DNA from: Clusia tigrina
Taxonomy: Eukaryota > Arthropoda > Insecta > Diptera > Clusiidae
Direction of reading: 5' to 3'
DNA length: 64,000 nucleotides
Assembly (NCBI GenBank): GCA_920105625.2
Contig: OV050030.1
Location: 70,221,611 to 70,285,610 of the forward strand
Shown piece by piece: positions 48,611 through 58,618 of the stretch. Each line of letters starts with the position of its first letter. The first letter of the stretch is position 1. A program made the position numbers and the translations under genes. The notes under the pieces were generated by a model that saw only the letters and a list, made by a program, of their open reading frames with translations, searched no databases and was not told where the DNA came from.

Positions 48611-49636
48611 ATCCCAAATGCCAGAACAGATGTCGTATCCCAATTACAAATAAAAATCCAATAATTGGTAAAACTTGTTATTAACTTATCCCAATATTTT
48701 ATTCCATCCTACTTATTGATAAATACAAATTTATTTAAAAAGAAAAACATTCCACCGTAAATTCTATATTTATATACATATTCTGCTATACTTGTTTTCC
48801 ATCACAAAGTTCCGCTGTCTACCGGCGTCCATTAAGTCCTTCCATCAATGCAAATTGGTCCTTGGCTTCCTCACTGATACTCCTTGATTTCCTCTCACCA
48901 TCTTTAATACTCCCAAAAATACATAGGAAAGGCCATATGTTTGTAAAAACCGAAATTTGATTTACCGGCAAAAGTGACTTGATTCATTCCTGGAAATTTG
49001 AATCCATATTTAAAAATAAACCCGTAGCGTATGCGCCACATAATAATAGAATTTAACTGTTATCTTCAACATTGCTACGCAAATTGTAGTTTCCGAACTA
49101 CAAAAAACTTTGATGCAACAACACGTGTTGTCTGCACCTCTTCACCTAATACCCTAAACTCAGAATGCCAAATATTTAAATCAATTTTGATTTCAAAACA
49201 ACATAAATTCACAAAATCTGAATTTAAACAATAAAATAACTTAATTATTTCCAAAGTAGATGGCATGGCTCAATAGACAATACAAATGTCCCTCACGACA
49301 AACAAACTCAAAACCCCTACCAAAAAAATCCTCACAGCTAGGATGAACATACATAGACCGTCCGATCATACTGACGGTTTATGGTTGCCATACAAAGCTG
49401 CGTGCAACAGCGCAAACGCGCCTATAGGTTGCGACTTCTTTGACCAGCGCTACGGCGCCTTCAGGGTCGCAGAAGTATCTACTTATTCTACGCTACTATA
49501 CACTCTACTCACCATTATTTTCCCCGATGACATCCTTTCCCACAGGGTCCTTAAATGAGATCCTTCAAATTCGTTGCAGGATGCCTCTCTGCTTCAGGGT
49601 TCCGTGCCCTGGGATTGCTCCAATAGGTCCTTAAGA
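48611..49636 (-). other. provirus leader between primer site and gag
   Basis: About 1 kb of AT-rich leader with only short open frames. It should contain packaging and splice-donor sequences, which I cannot identify. Confidence 0.6.
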
Positions 49637-49648
49637 CCGGCTGCGCCA
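49637..49648 (-). promoter_or_regulatory. primer binding site (tRNA-Ser type)
   Basis: Minus-strand TGGCGCAGCCGG, three bases after the 5' LTR. It resembles the tRNA-Ser-type site of 17.6/297-like elements, with one or two differences. Confidence 0.65.
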
Positions 49649-49651
49649 AAA

Positions 49652-50124
49652 TGTTGGGGTCCTCGAGTCCTTGTTTGGCTGGGGACGTCCTGTCGCAGTT
49701 CTTTCGGGCGCGTGGCTGAAAAATCAAGAGCCCTATCGTAGAATTCCAAACACTATAACTTTCAGTTTTTTTAAAACACAAGAGAGCTTTATTCTTAAAA
49801 TACTAGTTCTTATATACTATTTACAAATGAACATTACCGCCTACGTCTTGACTTTTCTGGTGTTCCAGTTTCGCAACTGTTATTTGTCAGTTGCTCAAGC
49901 CAACCGACCTACTTCAGTAAAAGTGTCGTCGGTGCATTCTAAATGCCCCTCGTCAGCTTGACTGCGGAACTGTGACACCCTAAAAGTTTACATCATAATT
50001 AGTGCATAAATACTACTCATTTACAATATTTGCACCCTAAAAATATGTGCATTATTAATGAGTTTAATAGGAGCCGGTGCTGTGAGTCAACTGCGCGTAA
50101 GTAGCTTGATTCTGACTCACAACA
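49652..50124 (-). repeat. outer 5' LTR of the compound provirus
   Basis: 473 bp, nearly identical to 34697-35169. In minus sense it holds TATATAAG (49809-49816) and AATAAA (49788-49793), the expected promoter and poly(A) signal. Confidence 0.95.
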
Positions 50125-50720
50125 ACCCAGACAGGAATTCATCATACAGATGAGAACGGCAGAAGAAGAAGCTCTCTCGAAATGTCGGAAAGTCTTGACG
50201 AACATGAAGCAAGCCATGATCAAGCAGAAGAACGTGATCATGGATGTAAAGACCGGAGTTTCCGGGCTAGACGAGCTTTTCGACGTAATGGAAAGCTATA
50301 GGCGAAACTGGACGGAAAACGAGAACGAATGCAAACTTGTTACGGCACCGAAACCGAGGCACACGGCCCTGACAAGCGCCTCAGCAACACCGACGATGGC
50401 TACACCCAAACGAGCAGCTTCTAGCCCAGCAGAACCAGAAGATGGGGAAAAAATTCTGCGAAAGTAAGGCCGATGGGTGGCAAACTGCCACAAGGAGTAG
50501 ACGTGTGGCAACACGAAGTCAAACACAGGAAAATTCAGCAGCAAAGAATTTCGTGGGCGACAGCGATAAGTCACGAACAACAATGCAAGGGAGACATAGG
50601 ACAAAGGAGACAAAACCAAAGTCCGAAGCCGTCCTTATCAAACCAGCAGAGGGTTTCAAATATGGCTTGCAGATACGAGCGGAACGGCGGCCATATGGTT
50701 ACCTGTAGGCAGTAATTTTA
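50125..50720 (+). pseudogene. LINE L3 ORF1 remainder
   Basis: The frame from 50150 encodes a helical, Lys/Glu-rich segment (EEEALSKCRKVLTNMKQA, GVSGLDELFDVMESYRR) like the N-terminal coiled-coil part of R1-type ORF1. It stops at 50467. The pieces after that shift frame, and no CCHC knuckles are seen, so the ORF1 end and the start of ORF2 appear deleted. Confidence 0.55.
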
Positions 50721-51093
50721 GAATAACCGGAGATGGAAAAGACGATGGTTTCGTTTGGGACCATGATCGATACTTTACTTTGATAAGCTGCTACTTGACT
50801 CCAAGTGGCTGCGCAGAAGTATTCCAGAAAAAGATCGATGACATCAAAGATAAAGCACAAGAGTTTGGAGGAGCACTCATCATCGCTGGCGATTTTAACT
50901 CCAAAGCAGCCGAATGGGGAATGCAAGCAACCAATTCAAGGGGCCGGCAGGTACTGGACATGGTCGCGAGACTGGGAATGGTAATCATAAACAAGGGGAC
51001 CACTGCCACTTTTAGAAGACCAGGATGCGTGGGTACAATTCCAGATATTGCACTAGCTTCTGAGAGCATTGCTCACAGAGTAAGTACATGGAA
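50680..51093 (+). pseudogene. LINE L3 endonuclease, first part
   Basis: AIWLPVGSNFRITGDGKDD begins inside the endonuclease; the first about 70 residues are missing. IIAGDFNSKAAEWG (catalytic Asp/Asn) and PDIALAS follow. LINE L2 is inserted at 51094 and the frame resumes after 56535. Confidence 0.75.
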
Positions 51094-51100
51094 TAGGGAG

Positions 51101-51153
51101 GTTGAAGCGTCAGTTTTCGTTGAAGCGTAAGTTTCGTTGAAACGTAAATTTTC
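51101..51153 (+). repeat. three 17-18-bp tandem units at the 5' end of LINE L2
   Basis: Units of the form GTTGAAGCGTAAGTTTTC start at 51101, 51119 and 51136. They begin 7 nt inside the element, where LINE promoters reside. Confidence 0.75.
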
Positions 51154-51530
51154 GCAGGATGGGAATATGCGATTATAGTTCTAGGAACATTAGCCTCTAT
51201 TCCATCTAGACCGATAGTGCGTGGCGAAGAGTCACATCCTGCCCGAGGTAACCCTGCTATTTATAACAGAACACTGCGGATCTAGACTGAGGAGTCAATA
51301 AACACCTCCCCGGATACAGGGTGTGGAGGAGCAAACCTCTATAAAAAACCTCTGGGTTGGAATAAGATGTCATACGACCCGTGTCGATGCTCAGCCTGGC
51401 TGGGGACCCAGGTCAAAAAATAGCCCAGTCTCTAACGGAGTTCTCCGGATACTTGGCGTCCTCCGGTTCTATCTAGCCTTACTCGCGCACACGGACCTCT
51501 GCGCGAGCGGACCTCTCTTGTCCGATACTC

Positions 51531-52577
51531 GTGGGACCACATATGTCTTTAAATTTAAAACCAAATCCAAAACCAAAGGAGGGCGGTCCTCCCAAAAAAC
51601 CGACAGAGGCGATCCTGTCTACCGCTAATATAAGGGTGGCAGACAGATCGATAACAGCAGGAGGCAGAAGGGGCTTAAGCGTTAGGGCTGGTCCCAGCAC
51701 GAGTGCTGGTAGTAGGGGACGGGGAGGCTTGGGAAAACCGGTCTCTCGTCTCTTTCAAAGGGGTGCTGAAGAAAGAAACCCGGAGGAGGTGGTAGAAACC
51801 CAAACGCTGACTGCGGTCAGGTGGCGGGGGGCTACCCCGGGGATCTTTCGGCAGCAGATAGTAGAGGGGCCCAGCAGCTCAAAGAAGGTTGCTGGGGTAG
51901 GCCAGGGGGGGGGCGTTTAAACCCGTCCGTCCGTCTAAGCGGGCCTATTATGATAGGAAGGCGGCCATGAGGGTCATGGCCAAACATGAGGCTCTACCCA
52001 CAGACCAGCTCACTGAGGAGCAGGCCAAATCGGTAGAGTGGGCAAGGGGGGTGCTATCCGGCATGGGCAAACCGGGGGGTACAGTCCCGAAGGGACAACG
52101 CTCGGCTGAAGAGGCGGGTGATGTCGCTAAAAGACAAAAAGGCGGCGGCCAGAAATACCCATCCTACAGCGACGTTGTCAAAGGTGGGGGCGAGATGCTG
52201 GCCATCATTGACCGGAAGGAGGAGGAAGGGGTCATACCCAAAGAGAAGTGGAGGTGGGTGGAGCAACCGATTGCCGAAGTCTACCTCCAAGTCTTAGAGG
52301 AAAACCCTGGACCCCCCCTTTCTGTCACGATGCTGGCTGGTATCAGGGCAGGGCCAAACTTATCGCATGCGATGACAGCAGGTCAGCCAACCTTTACAAG
52401 ATCGCGGTAAGCAAGGTTGGCGAGATCTGGCCGGGAGCCAAGCTAGAAGCCGTCAGCAGGGAAGAAGTTCCCAGCAGACCCAGAGCCCTGGTCTGGATCC
52501 CGGCTAAGCCAGCTGAACCGGAGAGAATAGAGGCGATCTTTAGATCGTGCAACAGGGAGCTGCCAACCCATAACTAG
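51531..52577 (+). pseudogene. LINE L2 ORF1, in three frames
   Basis: 51531-51920 is Gly/Arg/Pro-rich and basic. 51967-52410 holds SYSDVVKGGGEMLAI and RWRWVEQPIAEVYLQVL. 52248-52577 continues in another frame with KLIACDDSRSANLYKIAVSKVG and RALVWIPAKPAEPERI, a DUF4780-like domain end. Together they form an ORF1 of the LOA type without CCHC knuckles. Two frame changes are needed. Confidence 0.6.
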
Positions 52578-52740
52578 AAGGTAGCGAAGCTCGAGGAGCC
52601 AGTGGAAGGAAGGAGGCAGGTGTTGCTGATACTCAACGCTGAGTCCCTTGCTGAGTCCCCCACTGGCAGAGAGAAACGGGGCAGTCAGGTTCGGGTTCGT
52701 TGACGCGACCGTCCGGATCTAATGCAGCGACGAGCAAGTT

Positions 52741-52977
52741 TTGGAGCCGGAGGAGATAGAGGGTGACAAGGCTAGCGAGGGTGGCGGTGGTGAAGAAGGG
52801 TTGTCCAGCAGCCAAAGGTCGACCGACTCAGAGCAGCTGACCGGGGTCGGGCAGCTCTTTGAGGGGGACGACCTCCTTGACTACACCGAAGAAGAGGAGG
52901 ACGTGGACGTTACGATGGTGGAGGTAAGAAGGACAGATTCTTATGAAGCTGATCCAAATCAACCTCCACCATTGTAA
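52741..52977 (+). CDS. LINE L2 ORF1, acidic C-terminal end
   Basis: 78 open codons, very acidic (DYTEEEEDVDV). It overlaps the ORF2 start (52943) by 35 nt in another frame, as is common for ORF1-ORF2 junctions of LINEs. Confidence 0.45.
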   Translation: MEPEEIEGDKASEGGGGEEGLSSSQRSTDSEQLTGVGQLFEGDDLLDYTEEEEDVDVTMVEVRRTDSYEADPNQPPPL

Positions 52978-53734
52978 ACTCGCCTCTGCGAACTTGATGG
53001 TCCGCCTGGGTTCCGGTGGTTTTGACGTGGCCCTCATCCAAGAGCCGTGGATATGCGGCAACAAAATCTGCGGTATGAAGATGATAGGCTTCAAGATGAT
53101 AGCCGCTCAGAGCACAGGTAAGCCTCGTGCTTGTATAGTTGCAAAGGATAACATTAACATCTTTTTGCTCCCACAGTTAAGTAATGGCGATACGGTGGCG
53201 GCAAGCATTGAGCTGCAAAATAGCAGTCTCTGGGTAGCCTCCGCATATATGCCTCACGACAAGGTCGCTCCACCAGAGGAGGTTCGGACATTGGTCATGG
53301 AGGCAGCCGCAGCCAAAAGGAACTTGGTTGTCTCCAGTGACGTAAACGCACACAACACTTTGTGGGGAAGTTCAAACACTAACGCAAGAGGTGAGTCAGT
53401 TTTAGACTTCATTATAGAGAATAAGCTTAGTGTGGTAAATTTAGGCTCAGAGCCGACGTTTATAACACAAAATAGAAGGGAAGTGTTAGATATTACCCTG
53501 ACCTTCGATAACTTCGCTAACAATATAAAAATATGGAGAGTGTCGAATGAAAATTCCTACTCTGACTATCGCTATATAGAATACGAAGTGAACTTCCCAC
53601 GAGCTCCAGTTAAGACCTTTAGAAATATACGGAGAACGGACTCTGTGGAATTAGACGGGCTGATCAATCAGGTAACCACGGCCCTGAATAGTTCACTGAC
53701 AGCCGGATACCACCTTGGTGGTCAATGGATCTAG
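52943..53734 (+). CDS. LINE L2 ORF2, endonuclease domain
   Basis: 263 codons from ATG 52943: IQINLHHCK, LIQEPW (catalytic Glu), SSDVNAHNTLWGSSN (Asp, Asn), NLGSEPTF and VLDITLT. The last block reads SDYRYI where SDHRYI is expected: the catalytic His is a Tyr. With that change the enzyme should not cut DNA. The frame ends shortly after and RT continues in another frame. Confidence 0.85.
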   Translation: MKLIQINLHHCKLASANLMVRLGSGGFDVALIQEPWICGNKICGMKMIGFKMIAAQSTGKPRACIVAKDNINIFLLPQLSNGDTVAASIELQNSSLWVASAYMPHDKVAPPEEVRTLVMEAAAAKRNLVVSSDVNAHNTLWGSSNTNARGESVLDFIIENKLSVVNLGSEPTFITQNRREVLDITLTFDNFANNIKIWRVSNENSYSDYRYIEYEVNFPRAPVKTFRNIRRTDSVELDGLINQVTTALNSSLTAGYHLGGQWI

Positions 53735-54810
53735 ACCTTCTCCGGAAGTCCAACAGGCGGCTATTTAACAGGGCTAAAACTTTGGGTCTGCCCGCGGACT
53801 GGGAAGCCTACAAGGCTGAGCTAAAAATATACAAAAAAGCAATCAGAATTGCGCAGCGACAGTCCTGGCAAAACTATTGTAGGGATGTGGAAGAAACATC
53901 GGAAGCAGCTAGACTAAGAAGAATCCTAGCGAGGACACCACACAACCTGGGCTACCTTAAAGGTCCGGGTGATGTGTGGAGTGAATCAAGCGAGGAATCT
54001 TTGGCTCTTCTCTTAGATACGCATTTTCCAGGCAGTAACACAGTGGAGGGTGATAACCCAACACCTAGGGGCAGGCAGTCTGAGATAGGGAATGCGATAG
54101 TTACAGTCGAGAAAGTTCAGTGGGCCATTAACACCTTTGGTCCATATAAATCTCCGGGTCCGAATGGAATCTTTCCAGCTGAACTGCAACAATCACGGGA
54201 CATAATTACGCCCTGGGTTGTGACTGTAATTAGAAGCTGTCTAAACATGGGCTATACTCCGCTGAGATGGAGAGAAACGAAGGTTTCCTTCATACCCAAG
54301 GCAGGCAGGTCCTCTCATGTAAATCCTAAAGACTTCAGACCAATCAGTCTCACATCTTTCCTCCTAAAAACACTGGAGAGAGTGATAGATGCACACTTAC
54401 GGGAAGCTATACCAACTGGTAGAATCTCCTCGGCACAACATGCATACACGAAGGGCAAATCGACAGAGACGGCGTTACACGTACTTATTGTTATAGTGGA
54501 AAAAGCCATCCAGCAGAAAGATTTCGCACTAGCGGCGTTCATTGACATAGAAGGCGCTTTCAACAACATAAATGCGAACGCCATTACGGGAGCGTTAGAA
54601 GCTCTGGGCGTCGATCCTAATATGGTAGCGATGGTAGAAATGATACTCGTCAGTAGAAGGGTAACTGCCAGCTTAGGTTCCCACACCTTAAGCAGACAGG
54701 TCTGCAAAGGCACTCCTCAGGGAGGAGTCCTCTCCCCCCTGCTCTGGAATTTGGTGGTAAATTCAGTTACTGCTAGCCTTAGAGAGGGAGGGTTGCCATG
54801 CCTACGCTGA
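53725..54810 (+). CDS. LINE L2 ORF2, linker and RT up to block with QGG
   Basis: 361 codons: NRRLFNRAK, LLLDTHFPGS, PYKSPGPNGIFP, VSFIPKAGR, FRPISLTSFLLK, STETALH, AFIDIEGAFNN (first catalytic Asp) and GTPQGGVLSPLLWNL. The frame is lost at about 54790, just before YADD. Confidence 0.85.
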   Translation: MDLDLLRKSNRRLFNRAKTLGLPADWEAYKAELKIYKKAIRIAQRQSWQNYCRDVEETSEAARLRRILARTPHNLGYLKGPGDVWSESSEESLALLLDTHFPGSNTVEGDNPTPRGRQSEIGNAIVTVEKVQWAINTFGPYKSPGPNGIFPAELQQSRDIITPWVVTVIRSCLNMGYTPLRWRETKVSFIPKAGRSSHVNPKDFRPISLTSFLLKTLERVIDAHLREAIPTGRISSAQHAYTKGKSTETALHVLIVIVEKAIQQKDFALAAFIDIEGAFNNINANAITGALEALGVDPNMVAMVEMILVSRRVTASLGSHTLSRQVCKGTPQGGVLSPLLWNLVVNSVTASLREGGLPCLR

Positions 54811-55029
54811 TGACTTGGCAATTGTGATCAGAGGGAAATATCCAAACACTCTTATGGATATTTTGCGCTCTAGCATGGCCACGCTTACTGGTTGGACGGG
54901 AAGAAGGGGATAAGGGTTAAACCCTGAGAAAATGGAATTAATCCTCTTTTCTAAGAAAAATAGATCTCCTGAGGTCTCCCCGCTAACATACAAAGGCGTG
55001 GAAATTCCGATGAAGGATGAAGGAAATAT
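54811..55029 (+). pseudogene. LINE L2 RT active-site stretch in shifted frame
   Basis: HAYADDLAIVIRGKYPN is readable near 54795-54845 in a frame one base off. A stop and another shift follow before the next ORF at 55030. Confidence 0.7.
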
Positions 55030-56424
55030 TTGGGACTAGTACTAGATAGAAAACTTACCTGGAAACCCAATATTGAAGAAAGAGTCAGGAAGGCCAATAT
55101 TGCTTTGTACACATGTAAAAACGCGGTCGGAATCAGGTGGTGGCTATCCCCACGAATTATGCACTGGCTATACATTTCGGTGGTCAGACCCATATTGCTA
55201 TATGGAATACTGGTATGGTGGCCAGCCACTCAGAAACAAAGCTATTTGAAGCTTCTGAGCAAGGTCCAAAGAACGGCTTTTTTATGTATCTCTGGTGCCT
55301 TAAGGACCACGCCTACTAAAGCTTTAAAAGTAATACTCAACCTACCTACATTAGAGCTGGTAGGGAAACAAGTGGCCGCCACATCAGCACTAAGGCTGAA
55401 ATGTGCGGCGTTATGGCATGATCGGCAGATTGGTCACTCGACTATTGCGCATACCTGGAGTAGTTCTATCCAACAAACTGACCACTCTATACCTAATCTC
55501 AACTTCGATAGGCACTTCCAGACATATATTCCGTCTAGAAGAGAGTGGCAAACACCAATGCCATGGAGAAGGGGGGAACTTAATTTCTACACTGACGGAT
55601 CCAAACTTGACGATAGAGTCGGTTTTGGAGTTTTCTCACAAGAATTGGGACTGGAACTTTCTTTCCGGCTCCCCGACCACTGCAATGTTTATCAAGCAGA
55701 GGTCCTAGCCATAAAGGAGGTAGCCGTCTACTTAAATAGACATGCCGTAACAAGAAATATTATAAATATCTACTCGGATAGCCAGGCGGCCATCTTGTCA
55801 ATGAATTCGGTGGCACTGAAATCAAAGGTTGCTCAGGACTGCCGAGCAGCCCTAAATGATATCACTACCGCTTTCAAGGTACGCCTTATATGGGTTCCGG
55901 GGCATAGAGATATTGCGGGAAACTGTAGGGCTGATGACTTAGCCAGACGGTGTACCAACCTTCCTTTAGGCATGGACAGATGTGAAATTGGAATACCTAT
56001 TGCCACCTGTAAACTGATGCTGAAGGATAGGGTCGTGCGTGAGACCAATGGGTCTTGGGCACAAGAGGGCACTTGCTCAACGACTAGGCTAATGTTTCCG
56101 GAACTTAATAGTAGGAAAACTAGAGACTTGCTTGCCCTGCCGAGAGAGAATATCTCTAAGGTCGTGGCATGTATAACTGGTCACTGGCTTTTCGGCAGAC
56201 ATGCTCTCAGGCTGGGAGTATTCTCTCATGAATACTGCAGAAGCTGTGGGGATGAGGAGGAGGAGGAGACTGTGGAACATCTCTTCTGTAGTTGCCCCGC
56301 TCTGGCCAGAAGCAGAGCGGGCTCTTTAAGCAAATACGCTTTTAGCTCTCTTACAGAGGTGTCTAGAGCGAAGATCAAACAAATCCTGCGCTTTATTAGG
56401 GCTTCAAAATGGTTCGACGAGTGA
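55030..56424 (+). CDS. LINE L2 ORF2, RT thumb, RNase H and Cys/His end
   Basis: 464 codons: LGLVLDRKLTWKPN-type RT end, LLYGILVWWPA, KVQRTAFLCISGAL, then RNase H (FYTDGSKLDDRVG, QAEVLAIKE, IYSDSQAAI, WVPGHRDIAGNCRADDLAR; all catalytic residues present) and the zinc motif CRSCGDEEEEETVEHLFCSCP. The stop TGA is followed by a 98-bp 3' UTR. Confidence 0.9.
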   Translation: MGLVLDRKLTWKPNIEERVRKANIALYTCKNAVGIRWWLSPRIMHWLYISVVRPILLYGILVWWPATQKQSYLKLLSKVQRTAFLCISGALRTTPTKALKVILNLPTLELVGKQVAATSALRLKCAALWHDRQIGHSTIAHTWSSSIQQTDHSIPNLNFDRHFQTYIPSRREWQTPMPWRRGELNFYTDGSKLDDRVGFGVFSQELGLELSFRLPDHCNVYQAEVLAIKEVAVYLNRHAVTRNIINIYSDSQAAILSMNSVALKSKVAQDCRAALNDITTAFKVRLIWVPGHRDIAGNCRADDLARRCTNLPLGMDRCEIGIPIATCKLMLKDRVVRETNGSWAQEGTCSTTRLMFPELNSRKTRDLLALPRENISKVVACITGHWLFGRHALRLGVFSHEYCRSCGDEEEEETVEHLFCSCPALARSRAGSLSKYAFSSLTEVSRAKIKQILRFIRASKWFDE

Positions 56425-56522
56425 ATAGCAGGTGCGTTGTGTCGCGGTGGTATCACAATGGACCCATGGTGGTCTGAGTGAGCTGGTCCTTGGACTGGCT
56501 GCCACATTAACCTAACCTAACC
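56425..56522 (+). other. 3' UTR and CCTAA-type tail of LINE L2
   Basis: The UTR ends ATTAACCTAACCTAACC before the target duplication. It is a short pentamer-repeat tail instead of poly(A). Confidence 0.75.
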
Positions 56523-56535
56523 TAAGTACATGGAA

Positions 56536-57133
56536 AGTCTTATAAGACTATAATGGAAGCGATCACCAATACATTACGTTTTCCATTAAAAAAGTGCGAA
56601 GCAACCATGGCCACAACATAAGTGAACGCGGTACTCGCAAGTGGAATGTATCAAAGTTAAATCTGGAAGTGCTACTTGCTGAGCTGGAGGCAAACATTCC
56701 ATTAGATAGCCACGCCAGCGATGCAAATAGCAAGGTGAAGCAGACCATGCAGTGTATAGAGAGAGCCTGTACCAAAGCGATGCCGAAAATAAGACCAAAT
56801 ATACACAAGAAGGCCGTTTACTGGTGGACAGAGGAAATAGCTCAACTCAGACAGGTCTGTCTGCGGTGTAGAAGAAAATACACTAGGGTCAGGCGTGTGG
56901 GATCCGTGATTGCCGAAAGAGAAGATATCCAAGCTGCTAGGAAAACCCTCAAAACTGCTATTCGCACCAGCAAGGAGAAGAAATGGGAGGAGCTCCGAAA
57001 CGACATAAACAACAATCCATGGCGACTGGGATATAAAGTCGTAATGAAAAAGCTTGGAGCAAGAGCATCGGTACCCCAACTAGAAGACCATGCTATGGAA
57101 AACATAGTAAACGCTCTATTTCCTGAAGCATAG
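56536..57133 (+). pseudogene. LINE L3 endonuclease end and EN-RT linker
   Basis: The endonuclease motif SDHQYITFSI resumes after LINE L2. The linker that follows (56594-57133) includes KAVYWWTEEIAQLRQVCLRC and FKTA-like segments typical of R1-type ORF2, ending at a stop after LFPEA. Confidence 0.7.
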
Positions 57134-57650
57134 AAGCGCTGGTCAAGGAAGTATCACCTCCTTTCACGGAAGACGAACTTAAAGCAGCCGCCATAACCCT
57201 ACAGAGTATCGACAGTATTCCAGCAGAAGTCCTAAAAATAGTGTCAAATGGCCATGCCCAAGTACTCCTCGATATGTACAATGCCCGCCTGACAGAAGGA
57301 ATATACCCAAACGTATGGAAAAGACAGCGGTTAGTGCTAATCAGCAAGGGAAAAGGAAGCCCTGAATCACCGTCAGCATATACACTACTGTGTATGCTAG
57401 ACACCGCGGGCAAACTTTTGGAGCGACCACTCAAATCCCGAATAGCAGCAGCCATTGAAAACGGTAGGGGATTATCCACTCGGATTATCCACGGTTTTCG
57501 ACCAGGAAAGTCTACAATTGGCGCCGTAGAAGACGTCATAGAAAGTGTGCTAGCCGCACAGCAAGGAAATCACTTCTCCAGGCGAGTGGTTCTCCTTGTT
57601 ACATTAGACGTCAGAAACGCTCTAGGTGGATATGATCGAGGCACTTGAAA
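57134..57650 (+). pseudogene. LINE L3 RT, first blocks
   Basis: VSPPFTEDELKAAA near 57155, IYPNVWKRQRLVLISKGKG and TLLCMLDTAGKLLER (57241-57648), GFRPGKSTIGAV and LVTLDVRNAL (first Asp block). A frame change near 57630 moves to the next ORF. Confidence 0.75.
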
Positions 57651-58150
57651 ATCGTTTCCAGAAACCAGATTATCTGAAGAAGATAATCAGGAGCTACCTT
57701 AAAGATAGAATGTTGATATACGAGACTAACAATGGCACACGAAGCAAAAGCATCACGTTAGGGGCAGCGCAAGGGTCCATCCTCGGACCGCACCTTTGGA
57801 ATATAAGCTACGACGGCATTTTGCGCATAGAGATGCCATGTGACACTCATCTAGTCGGATACGCAGACGACATTGCGGCTGTCATCACCGCACGCGACTC
57901 GGAAGACGCCCAAAGAAAGCTGAACCAGGTCATGATCAGAACCCAGAGGTGGCTCGATTCACATGGCTTGAAGTTGGCCACGGAAAAGACGGAACTGCTA
58001 TTCCTAACGAGAAAGCACATTCCAATAGAAATCGACTTGAGAGTTTGCTCCGAGACCATCAGGACACAAAAGGTGATAAAGTACCTGGGAATTCAGCTTG
58101 ACTCCAAGCGAATGAAAACGAAAACACCTACGAGAAGCCAAGATGGGTAA
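57626..58150 (+). CDS. LINE L3 RT, catalytic palm
   Basis: 174 codons: LGAAQGSILGPHLWN, VGYADDIAAVI (catalytic Asp pair), QRWLDSHGLKLATEKTELL and KYLGIQLDS, all typical R1-group RT blocks. It ends in a frame change before the C-terminal region. Confidence 0.85.
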   Translation: MDMIEALENRFQKPDYLKKIIRSYLKDRMLIYETNNGTRSKSITLGAAQGSILGPHLWNISYDGILRIEMPCDTHLVGYADDIAAVITARDSEDAQRKLNQVMIRTQRWLDSHGLKLATEKTELLFLTRKHIPIEIDLRVCSETIRTQKVIKYLGIQLDSKRMKTKTPTRSQDG

Positions 58151-58618
58151 GAATACCAGAGGAACCGCGCAGCATATAAAGCAACAAACCGTGCACCATT
58201 GGCAGGAACGATGGGCCGCCAAGAGTCGCGCAAGATGGACAGCGAGACTCATACCCGACATAGCGAACTGGATAGGAGGAACAGCCGGAACCGTCAATTT
58301 CTACCTCACGCAGTTACTATCTGGTCACGGATACTTCTGCAAGTATCTACACCGAATGGGAAAATTGGAGGGACTGAGTGCATATACGGCGACAGCAATG
58401 TGGATGATGCAGAGCACACCTTTCTCAAATGCGCAAGGTGGCAAACAGAGCGCACCGTGCTCGAAATGGAAATCGGGGAAACCTTAGCCACCGAGAACAT
58501 TGTGGAGGTTATGCTAAGCAGCAAAGAAAACTGGAACCACGTAGATAATTTTGTGGAAAATGTGCTCCGACAGAAAAAGCGGGACCTGGACGCAGGAATA
58601 ATGTTGAGAGTGCAATAG
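58143..58618 (+). CDS. LINE L3 ORF2 C-terminal region
   Basis: Two overlapping frames share this stretch. 58143-58487 gives SRARWTARLIPDIANWI and FYLTQLLSGHGYFCKYLHRMG, a hallmark of R1-type ORF2 ends. After a shift, 58199-58618 gives DDAEHTFLKCARW (His/Cys) to the stop. There is no RNase H between RT and this region. Confidence 0.8.

Larger units (their letters stand above)
34697..50124 (-). mobile_element. compound 15.4-kb endogenous retrovirus with two 3' LTRs
   Basis: Outer LTRs (34697-35169 and 49652-50124) differ at two positions that I spotted and are flanked by ACCC (34693-34696, 50125-50128), so the whole unit behaves as one integration. From the right: LTR, primer site, gag, PR, pol, spacer with antisense gene, env, a divergent LTR (39134-39638), a second integrase ORF, a second pol-env spacer, an unrecognised ORF, an env tail, LTR. 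The inner LTR interrupts the second pol exactly at 39133/39134. This is best explained as one relative inserted into another, followed by recombination or deletion between their gag/pol parts. Confidence 0.85.
51094..56522 (+). mobile_element. LOA/I-type LINE (L2) inserted in LINE L3
   Basis: A full-length-looking non-LTR element with 5' repeats, ORF1, ORF2 (endonuclease, RT, RNase H, Cys/His end) and an A-poor tail with three CCTAA-type units. The 13-bp target duplications TAAGTACATGGAA (51081-51093, 56523-56535) are perfect, indicating a fairly young insertion. ORF2 is broken by a frameshift around the RT active site and by a changed endonuclease residue. Confidence 0.9.

Noticed and set aside
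56508..56525. Telomere array
   Set aside because: Only three CCTAA units, located between a LINE 3' UTR and its target duplication, so it is a LINE tail.
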